In this document: one piece after another, positions 1 to 3,991 of the stretch | Position numbering within the stretch: the stretch's first letter is position 1 | Layout of the letters: every line of letters begins with the position of its first letter | DNA from: Candidatus Zixiibacteriota bacterium | GTDB taxonomy: Bacteria > Zixibacteria > MSB-5A5 > GN15 > JACZUZ01 | Assembly: GCA_022572905.1 (NCBI GenBank) | Contig: JACZUZ010000173.1 | Location: 1-5,448 of the forward strand | DNA length: 5,448 bases | Reading direction: 5' to 3' | Translations under genes and position numbers: made by a program | The notes under the pieces: generated by a model | Told to the model about the DNA's origin: nothing | Databases searched by the model: none | The model's input: only the letters and a program-made list of their open reading frames with translations

Positions 1-170
1 CCGGCGATGTAGTACATTGGGCCAACTATTGGATTGATGTATTTTTTTAACATTCGTTTATTGATATATCCCGTTTCGCCCTCCCATGCTTGGCTTGGTT
101 TAGATGTTGCGGCTCTAGCCGAGCTGAGCTCGGTCATCGTGGCAATAAAAGTATAATTGGGATTTTTTTT
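1..170 (-). pseudogene. C-terminal fragment of an FAD/NAD(P)-binding ferredoxin-reductase-like oxidoreductase
   Basis: Read leftward from about 170, an open frame gives KKNPNYTFIATMTEL, then WEGETGYINKRML, then PMYYIAG at the window edge. This is the pattern of the NAD(P)-binding half of FNR-family flavin reductases: a strand with a T-x-T-E segment, the W-x-GETG-x-I turn, and the YYIAGPP motif that contacts the nicotinamide nucleotide. Such proteins pass electrons between NAD(P)H and a flavin, and usually have about 150 further N-terminal residues forming the FAD-binding barrel and first Rossmann strands. None of that is here: upstream the frame hits a stop (TAA at 191-189) after six codons. 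No start codon or RBS belongs to it, so as it stands it is a 5'-deleted remnant that continues beyond the left edge. The frame differs from that of the RecG piece it abuts. Family assignment is by eye from motifs; the exact subfamily is not determined. Confidence 0.68.
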
Positions 171-391
171 CTGAATGCCTTTGTTTTTTTAATTTTTGAA
201 ATTCGTCCAAAAATTGCTGTGTGGTCTCCACGCTTGAGTTCTGAAACATGTTTCGTATTCGGCACATCACTGTATCGAGAAGGAAAATGATAGAGTAAAT
301 CTCGAATGGTAATGAGACCCATTTTTCCCAGTGCTTTTTTTTGCGATTGTGTCAAACGAAAACTTTTTTCAATTAGTGTTTCAGGCTCCAT
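134..391 (-). pseudogene. recG: RecG DNA helicase, N-terminal fragment interrupted after about 78 residues
   Basis: The first 78 or so residues read as the start of the branch-migration helicase RecG. A helical LTQSQKKALGKMGLITIRDLL segment (helix-hairpin-helix-like) is followed by YHFPSRYSD (the LLYHFPxRYxD signature) and by ELKRGDHTAIFGRI, which opens the OB-fold wedge domain that grips branched DNA. RecG is normally about 700 residues with two helicase domains; here homology ends at KAFRKKIPI and the frame stops seven codons later (TGA 136-134). It starts at ATG 391 with no clear Shine-Dalgarno, and is divergent from the pgeF piece. The fragment is AT-rich (38% GC over 171-420). Its style, especially LLYHFPSRYSD and KAFRKK, recalls RecG of Patescibacteria/CPR more than that of proteobacteria; this is an impression. 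It cannot make a working helicase. Confidence 0.82.
156..170. other. Junction 1: RecG to oxidoreductase join at an A8 tract
   Basis: On the - strand the bases fit both proteins. In one frame they encode RKKIPI, as expected in RecG; one base back they encode KKNPN, as expected in the oxidoreductase. RecG similarity lies only upstream and reductase similarity only downstream, so the breakpoint falls within this short shared stretch of eight A plus TCCCAAT. In the RecG frame the tract also forms A_AAA_AAA, a canonical -1 slippery heptamer, and a -1 slip would enter the reductase frame. Because the two families are unrelated, I regard this as a by-product of the join. Confidence 0.7.
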
Positions 392-442
392 ATTCTACAG
401 AGTAGCGTGCGAGAGGTGATTTGGAAAGATGCCGGCAGCTCC

Positions 443-470
443 TTGCTCTTATATAAATCTTTTCTATACT
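443..470 (+). promoter_or_regulatory. Candidate sigma-70-type promoter driving the pgeF piece
   Basis: TTGCTC (443-448) and TATACT (465-470) are separated by 16 bases, close to the TTGACA/TATAAT consensus and spacing. The site lies in the 111-bp divergent gap between recG (391) and pgeF (503), about 33 bases before the GTG start. The AT-rich stretch between the boxes may also serve leftward transcription of recG, but no convincing - strand box pair was found. Confidence 0.4.
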
Positions 471-490
471 TGAAGGAGAGCTTTTGAGAG

Positions 491-496
491 AAGGAG
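491..496 (+). promoter_or_regulatory. Ribosome binding site selecting GTG 503
   Basis: AAGGAG lies 6 bases before GTG 503. The frame is closed upstream by TGA at 485-487, so 503 is the only sensible start for the PgeF-like frame. A second GAAGGAG at 472-478 has no start codon in that frame after it. Confidence 0.6.
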
Positions 497-502
497 AAAC
501 TA

Positions 503-637
503 GTGTATACACTGCCAAAACTCACACGAATTCAAGGTCTTTGTCATGGTTTTTCGATGAAAAAACACGGAAATCAATCCTTTCGATTGGGGGAACGTGA
601 TGATGTTGTCGCCAATCGAAGAGGGTTTCTATTATGA
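503..637 (+). pseudogene. pgeF: PgeF/YfiH laccase-domain protein, N-terminal fragment
   Basis: From GTG 503 the frame reads LPKLTRIQGLCHGFS, a GNQSFRLGERDD segment and VVANRRGFL, then stops at TGA 635-637. This matches the beginning of the PgeF/YfiH (DUF152, multicopper-polyphenol-oxidoreductase-like) family, which starts with a short strand, the HGFS motif, a (N)LSF-x-x-G-like segment and an ENRR helix. In the family the protein is about 240 residues and removes wrongly incorporated residues from peptidoglycan precursors in the cytoplasm. Only about 40 residues are present; the Zn-binding Cys/His residues of the C-terminal part are missing, so no activity is expected. The frame overlaps the restart codons of thrS at 597-605, so its translation could feed ribosomes into the truncated thrS frame. 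It is too short to appear in ordinary gene calls. Assignment rests on the HGFS...NRR pattern. Confidence 0.68.
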
Positions 638-2261
638 CTTTGAAGTCCCCGAACCCTTCTCACCGGAAGATCTGGAGAAGATCGAAGCGCGCATGGGCGA
701 GATTGTCGCCGAGAAAGCTCCATTCACTCGCGAAGAAGTTAATCATGACGAGATACTGAAACTCTATCAAGAGAGGGGCGAAACTTATAAAGTTGATCTC
801 TTGGAAAACACTATCTCAGACGAAACAGTTTCAATTTACACGCAGTCGCGTTTTCGCGACTTGTGTCGAGGTCCGCATATACCCCACACCGGATTCGTGA
901 AAGCCTTCAAGCTCACGTCCTCAAGTGGCGCATACTGGCGAGGCGATGAACGCAACACGATGCTTCAGAGAATCTATGGCGTCTCATACCCGAAGCGCGG
1001 AATGCTCGACAAGTATCTGGGGCGCATGGAAGAAGCGAAAAAGCGCGACCATAGGATTCTTGGAAAACAACTTGAGCTAATAGCCATCTCCGATGAAATC
1101 GGGCCCGGTTTGATTTTGTGGTTGCCAAAAGGCGCGCGGGTTCGCAATGAAATCGAAAATTTCTGGCGCGAGGAGCATCTCAAAGCAGGGTATGAGCTTG
1201 TCTATTCTCCTCATGTCGCCCGACTCGGACTCTGGGAAAAGTCGGGTCATACCGAATTTTATCGAGAGAGCATGTTTCCTGAAATGAAGATAGACAATAA
1301 TTCCTATCAACTCAAACCAATGAACTGTCCGTTCCATATGGCTATGTATCGCACCAAGCGACGGAGCTATCGTGATCTCCCATTGCGCTGGGCCGAACTG
1401 GGGACTGTCTATAGATATGAGCGTCCGGGAGTGTTGCATGGACTTATGCGCGTCCGGGGATTCACTCAGGACGACGCCCACCATTTTGTTGAGCCGGATA
1501 AAATTGACGAAGAGCTCGATTGGCTAATATCATTTTGTCTGCATATTTTGAAGTCTTTCGGTTTTACGGAATTCGAAGTAAGTCTTTCTACGCGACCGGA
1601 AAAGAAAATCGGCGCCGACGCGGATTGGGAGAGCGCCGAGAAAGGCCTTAGAAAGGCCCTTCAAAAAGCGGAGATAGACTTCACTGTTGATGAGGGCGGC
1701 GGCGCCTTCTACGGACCGAAGATTGATATTATTATAAAGGATGCGCTGGGGAGGCGCTGGCAATGCTCAACGATTCAGTTTGATTTTTCATTGCCGGAGC
1801 GATTTGACTTGAGCTATGTGGATTCGTCGGGTGAACTAAAACGGCCGCTGATGATTCATCGCGCGTTATTGGGATCAATTGAGCGCTTTTTCGGTGTACT
1901 CCTCGAAAATTTCGCCGGAGATTTCCCGCTCTGGCTCGCGCCGATTCAGGCCAGAATATTGCCTATAACGGACGAACTGAATACATATGCTGGCGAAGTT
2001 ATGACCGCGCTGAAGAAAGTCGGAATTCGCGTGGAAACGGATACGCGCTCAGAAAAAATTGGCCACAAAATTCGTGAGGCCGAGCTGATGAAAATCCCTT
2101 ATATGCTGATTATTGGTGGTAGGGAGCGCGACAGCGGGGCGGTTTCCGTTCGCCGTCGGGGTGAAGGCGATCTGGGCGCTATGGGCCTGAATGACCTGAT
2201 AACCCGTTTGGAAACTGAAATTAAGTCGAAGGCGTTGTCCCCCAAGAAGCAACCGAAGTGA
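597..2261 (+). CDS. thrS: Threonyl-tRNA synthetase, 5'-truncated (TGS domain and first editing motif missing)
   Basis: Class II synthetase that charges tRNA-Thr. Homology starts at PIEEGFYYDF (residue 6), about residue 97 of the 642-residue E. coli enzyme; the TGS domain and the HxxxH motif of the editing domain are absent. The second editing motif remains (CRGPH, C90 and H94), followed by GAYWRGD and MLQRIYG. The catalytic core is complete: PMNCPFH (C244), HGLMRVRGFTQDDAH (motif 2 region, H295), GGGAFYGPKID, and MIHRALLGSIER (motif 3, H421); C244, H295 and H421 are the expected zinc ligands. The anticodon-binding domain follows (LAPIQARILPI, DTRSEKIGHKIRE, PYMLIIGGRE). The frame is closed upstream at 558-560, so no native start exists. 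GTG 597, ATG 600 or ATG 603 could be used; GGGGGA at 589-594 is 8 bases before ATG 603. If translated, the product could aminoacylate but hardly edit mischarged Ser-tRNA. The remainder of the gene shows no decay, which favours a recent break or an assembly fault. Confidence 0.9.
   Translation: MMMLSPIEEGFYYDFEVPEPFSPEDLEKIEARMGEIVAEKAPFTREEVNHDEILKLYQERGETYKVDLLENTISDETVSIYTQSRFRDLCRGPHIPHTGFVKAFKLTSSSGAYWRGDERNTMLQRIYGVSYPKRGMLDKYLGRMEEAKKRDHRILGKQLELIAISDEIGPGLILWLPKGARVRNEIENFWREEHLKAGYELVYSPHVARLGLWEKSGHTEFYRESMFPEMKIDNNSYQLKPMNCPFHMAMYRTKRRSYRDLPLRWAELGTVYRYERPGVLHGLMRVRGFTQDDAHHFVEPDKIDEELDWLISFCLHILKSFGFTEFEVSLSTRPEKKIGADADWESAEKGLRKALQKAEIDFTVDEGGGAFYGPKIDIIIKDALGRRWQCSTIQFDFSLPERFDLSYVDSSGELKRPLMIHRALLGSIERFFGVLLENFAGDFPLWLAPIQARILPITDELNTYAGEVMTALKKVGIRVETDTRSEKIGHKIREAELMKIPYMLIIGGRERDSGAVSVRRRGEGDLGAMGLNDLITRLETEIKSKALSPKKQPK
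611..631. other. Junction 2: PgeF to ThrRS join
   Basis: These bases read as ANRRGFL in the PgeF frame and as PIEEGFY in the ThrRS frame (+1 relative to it). Both readings fit their families, upstream homology is only PgeF and downstream only ThrRS, so the breakpoint lies here. No direct-repeat duplication, inverted repeat or transposon end is visible at the join. Confidence 0.65.
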
Positions 2262-2289
2262 TTTATTTTGGAAATTGATTATATTCGAA

Positions 2290-2328
2290 TAGCCTTTGGG
2301 TCACTCAACTAAGGCTAGGATTCTTTTT
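2290..2328 (+). terminator. Weak terminator-like hairpin between thrS and infC
   Basis: TAGCCTT (2290-2296) and AAGGCTA (2311-2317) form a perfect 7-bp stem with a 14-base loop, followed after GGA by TTCTTTTT. The stem is short, AT-rich outside the GCC core and wide-looped, so termination would be partial at best. It could instead be part of an infC leader. It suggests that infC and downstream genes may have some independence from thrS. Confidence 0.35.
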
Positions 2329-2387
2329 GCGATTAACCATGGAAAAGTAGGGCATGGCTACGAAATAGAGGCAATAGAGAAAACAAT

Positions 2388-2414
2388 ATGAGCAGACGGA
2401 GGAAACAAGAATAA
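2388..2414 (+). other. Eight-codon mini-ORF ending on the infC start (ATAA overlap)
   Basis: ATG 2388 opens MSRRRKQE and stops at TAA 2412-2414. The stop shares two bases with the proposed infC start ATA 2411-2413. The mini-ORF contains the infC Shine-Dalgarno (GGAGG, 2398-2402). It may be a coupling leader for infC. Alternatively it is the true infC N-terminus followed by a -1 shift, since re-reading A2411 joins MSRRRKQE directly to IRVVRKP in the IF3 frame. Only AGAGA (2376-2380) stands as its own weak RBS. Confidence 0.35.
2398..2402 (+). promoter_or_regulatory. Ribosome binding site pointing to an AUA start for infC
   Basis: GGAGG is followed by 8 bases and then ATA 2411, in the IF3 frame. 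The spacing is ideal, and no ATG, GTG or TTG occurs in this frame between the upstream stop (TAG 2375-2377) and ATG 2600, which lies deep inside the N-domain. Confidence 0.55.
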
Positions 2415-3139
2415 GAGTAGTAAGAAAACCAATAATACGCGCAAATGAACGTATCCGGTCCAGCCCAATCAGACTGATCGGGCCCGAGGGAGAGCAACTC
2501 GGTATTCTTCCGGTAACGGAAGCCCTGACTCGAGCGCGCGCGCAAGAACTTGATCTGGTTGAAGTTGCTCCGGGAGCAAAGCCCCCGGTCTGCCGAATCA
2601 TGGATTACGGCAAATACAAGTATGAGATTTCCAAGAAGCAGAAAGTGGCGCGCAAGAAGCAACACTCTACGCAACTTAAAGAAATGCGTTTTCGCCCCAA
2701 AGTTGACACTCACGATTATGAATTCAAGACCAAGCACGTTCGTGAATTCATCCTGGAGGGAAACAAGGTAAAGGTATTCGTGATGTTTCGTGGTCGCGAG
2801 ATGGCCCACACCGAATTGGGAAGACGGGTGCTTGACCGTGTGTCTGAGGATTTGAAGGAAATCGCCGTGGTGGAGAACGCTCCCAAACAGGAGGGTCGGC
2901 ATATGATAATGGTTATCGCGCCACAAGCTCACATTATCAAGCAAGCCGCAAAAGTCAGAGCCGACAAGGCGGCGGAGTATGAGACCCGTGGCGATTTTCA
3001 GGATGCGGCAAGTCACGAATCCGGACAGGAAGGACAGACTCCCAGTAGCCAGAGCCAAGAGGGTCAGAGTCCGGAAGGGACCGACTCGGAGAAACCAGTG
3101 GCTGAAATCTCAGCCAAAGAAGGCTCAAGTTCCGATTAA
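2411..3139 (+). CDS. infC: Translation initiation factor IF3 with AUA start and long acidic tail
   Basis: IF3 binds the 30S subunit, keeps it from joining 50S and checks the start codon and initiator tRNA. From ATA 2411 the protein has 242 residues. The N-domain is residues 8-70 (IRANERIR, RLIGPEGEQLGI, DLVEVAPGAKPPVCRIMDYGK), then a basic linker helix (KYEISKKQKVARKKQ), then the C-domain, 86-171 (KEMRFRPKVDTHDYEFK, KVFVMFRGREM, RHMIMVIAP). Canonical IF3 ends near here at about 175-180 residues; this one has about 70 more, starting with a helical KQAAKVRADKAAEYE and turning into a disordered stretch with near-repeats GQEGQTP and SQEGQSP. The N-domain is essential and conserved upstream of ATG 2600, so that later ATG cannot be the start. 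infC is well known for non-canonical starts (AUU in E. coli) through which IF3 limits its own synthesis; an AUA start fits the same logic. A start at ATG 2388 with a frameshift is the alternative. Confidence 0.93.
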   Translation: MRVVRKPIIRANERIRSSPIRLIGPEGEQLGILPVTEALTRARAQELDLVEVAPGAKPPVCRIMDYGKYKYEISKKQKVARKKQHSTQLKEMRFRPKVDTHDYEFKTKHVREFILEGNKVKVFVMFRGREMAHTELGRRVLDRVSEDLKEIAVVENAPKQEGRHMIMVIAPQAHIIKQAAKVRADKAAEYETRGDFQDAASHESGQEGQTPSSQSQEGQSPEGTDSEKPVAEISAKEGSSSD

Positions 3140-3183
3140 GAGTCCGAATAAGGGCCTATTAAGAAACAAATAAGAGTTGAAGG

Positions 3184-3257
3184 TCTGAAAAAAATCAGAA
3201 ATAATTTGCCTTACGGGCCATTTTGGAGTAATTACTATCCGAGGGGTTCTTGAGGGG
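3184..3257 (+). promoter_or_regulatory. infC-rpmI leader: small hairpin and tandem GAGGGG motif
   Basis: The 139-bp gap between infC and rpmI holds a 5-bp hairpin (TCTGA 3184-3188 / TCAGA 3195-3199, A-rich loop) and an 11-base-period direct repeat, GAGGGG at 3241-3246 and 3252-3257. The second copy lies 21 bases before the rpmI ATG, upstream of the more likely RBS AAGG (3265-3268). In other bacteria L20 controls this operon from leader RNA; I cannot see a recognisable copy of its rRNA-like target here. Function is unknown. Confidence 0.25.
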
Positions 3258-3278
3258 ATTTCATAAGGTTTTAGACAA

Positions 3279-3476
3279 ATGCCAAAAATTAAGACAAACA
3301 GATCGAGCGCCAAACGATTCTCTCGTACGGCCAAAGGCAAAATCAAGAGAAGGCGCTCTTTTGCCCGGCACTTGATGGGGCCGAAATCCAATAAAAGAAA
3401 ACGCCATATGCGAAAGTCCGTTCTATTGAGTCACGCTGATGAAGGACGGGTTTCGAGGCTTATTCCGTACGCTTAA
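3279..3476 (+). CDS. rpmI: 50S ribosomal protein L35
   Basis: A 65-residue, very basic protein with the complete L35 pattern: MPKIKTNRSSAKRF at the start, TAKGKIKRRRSFARHL in the middle, and KSNKRKRHMRK before the C-terminal helix ending RLIPYA. Length equals the usual 64-66 residues. L35 is a small protein of the 50S subunit that binds 23S rRNA. The start ATG 3279 is preceded by AAGG (3265-3268) at 10 bases and the family motif begins right at the Met, so the start is secure. It lies between infC and rplT as in most bacteria, consistent with co-transcription. Its last 20 bases enter a strong inverted repeat (3454-3486) spanning the stop codon. Confidence 0.97.
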   Translation: MPKIKTNRSSAKRFSRTAKGKIKRRRSFARHLMGPKSNKRKRHMRKSVLLSHADEGRVSRLIPYA

Positions 3477-3530
3477 AATAGCCTCGCTATGGCCCATTCT
3501 TTGTCAGTTAGAATAGAGGCAAGAGTGGGC
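3454..3530 (+). promoter_or_regulatory. Competing helices in the rpmI-rplT junction, candidate L20 control element
   Basis: Four pairings are visible. (a) CGAGGCT 3454-3460 with AGCCTCG 3480-3486, perfect 7 bp, extendable by ATT/AAT with one bulge, enclosing the rpmI stop. (b) ATAGC 3478-3482 with GCTAT 3486-3490. (c) GCCTC 3481-3485 with GAGGC 3516-3520. (d) GCCCATTCTT 3492-3501 with AAGAGTGGGC 3521-3530, 10 bp with one G-U. Helices a, b and c share bases and exclude each other; c and d interleave like a pseudoknot and abut at 3520/3521. There is no T-run after it, so it is not an intrinsic terminator. It sits 28 bases upstream of the rplT RBS (GGAGG 3559-3563). A regulatory role is inference. 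Confidence 0.4.
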
Positions 3531-3575
3531 GCTTACCTTGCGGCTCTTATGTATACCCGGAGGATGTAAATCTAA

Positions 3576-3926
3576 ATGTCACGTTCAATGAATAATGTAG
3601 CGGCTCACCGTCGCCACAAGCGAGTCTTAAAACGCACCAGAGGGAATTATGGCGCGCGTTCGCGACTTTATCGCACTGCGCTGGAAACTTACCAGAAGGG
3701 GTTACAGTACGCATATCGCGACAGACGTAACCGCAAGAGAGTCTTCCGCTCTCTCTGGATCGCTCGTATTTCAGCCGCCGCCAGACTATGTGGTATCAAT
3801 TACTCAACGTTGATGGCTGGCCTGAAGAGAGCGAACGTGGCGCTAAATCGCAAGGAGCTGGCGGATATTGCCGCTCGCGATTTCCAGTCTTTCACAAAGC
3901 TCGCCACTCTTGCCCGCGGGGAGTGA
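3576..3926 (+). CDS. rplT: 50S ribosomal protein L20
   Basis: A 116-residue basic protein of normal L20 length. Recognisable blocks are HRRHKRVLKRTRGNYGARSRL (7-31, the extended N-terminal arm that threads into 23S rRNA), QYAYRDRRNRKRVFRSLWIARISAAAR (44-70, the most conserved block), INYSTLMAGLKRANVALNRKELADIA in the globular C-domain, and a short end. L20 binds 23S rRNA early and is needed for 50S assembly; in E. coli and Bacillus it also represses its own operon at the RNA level. The N-terminus MSRSMNNVAAHRRHK is a slight variant of the usual MPRVK...RRRHK. GGAGG (3559-3563) is 12 bases before ATG 3576, a long spacing; a nearer ATG at 3564 is followed at once by TAA and cannot be used. It is followed after 65 bases by pheS. 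Confidence 0.97.
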   Translation: MSRSMNNVAAHRRHKRVLKRTRGNYGARSRLYRTALETYQKGLQYAYRDRRNRKRVFRSLWIARISAAARLCGINYSTLMAGLKRANVALNRKELADIAARDFQSFTKLATLARGE

Positions 3927-3932
3927 ACTCCC
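3919..3932 (+). repeat. Small hairpin over the rplT stop codon
   Basis: GGGAG (3919-3923) and CTCCC (3928-3932) enclose a TGAA tetraloop containing the rplT stop TGA (3924-3926). It is GC-rich but only 5 bp and has no T-run, so it is not a terminator. It could tune passage into pheS or protect mRNA ends; this is speculative. Confidence 0.3.
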
Positions 3933-3953
3933 GGTGTATGCGGTCAGAGCAAA

Positions 3954-3978
3954 CCATAAATCTTCTGAATCCATAAAT
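3954..3978 (+). repeat. Short direct repeat CCATAAAT upstream of pheS
   Basis: CCATAAAT occurs at 3954-3961 and again at 3971-3978, a 17-base period, in the AT-rich gap before the pheS ATG at 3992. It may be chance. No good Shine-Dalgarno is present there, only GAG at 3987-3989, too close to the ATG. Confidence 0.25.
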
Positions 3979-3991
3979 ACAATACCGAGAT

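Noticed and set aside
163..170. Programmed -1 frameshift on the A8 tract making a RecG-reductase fusion
   Set aside because: The heptamer A_AAA_AAA is present, but both parent genes are cut internally, no downstream stimulatory structure stands out, and a fused RecG wedge start with half a reductase makes no biological sense.
90..290. A 66-codon + strand open frame across the RecG/reductase region
   Set aside because: It is antisense to both recognised pieces and crosses the junction; no RBS or family pattern.
392..502. Clear - strand promoter for recG in the divergent gap
   Set aside because: Only AT-rich near-matches (around 449-456) with poor spacing to any -35 box were found.
1077..1484. 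A 135-codon - strand open frame inside thrS
   Set aside because: It lies wholly opposite the conserved ThrRS catalytic core; it is a shadow frame.
2333..3058. A 241-codon open frame on the - strand opposite infC
   Set aside because: It is antisense to a clear IF3 gene, has no recognisable family and no RBS, and its composition follows the opposite strand's codons.
2600..3139. infC starting at ATG 2600
   Set aside because: This would remove most of the conserved IF3 N-domain (IRANERIR to VCRI), which is encoded in frame upstream behind a good RBS.
3564..3569. ATG nearer to the rplT Shine-Dalgarno than ATG 3576
   Set aside because: It is followed immediately by TAA; L20 homology begins at 3576.
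3938..3976. Twelve-codon ORF before pheS as a pheM-like attenuation leader
   Set aside because: It encodes MRSEQTINLLNP with no Phe codon, has no terminator hairpin with a T-run after it, and overlaps no plausible attenuator.
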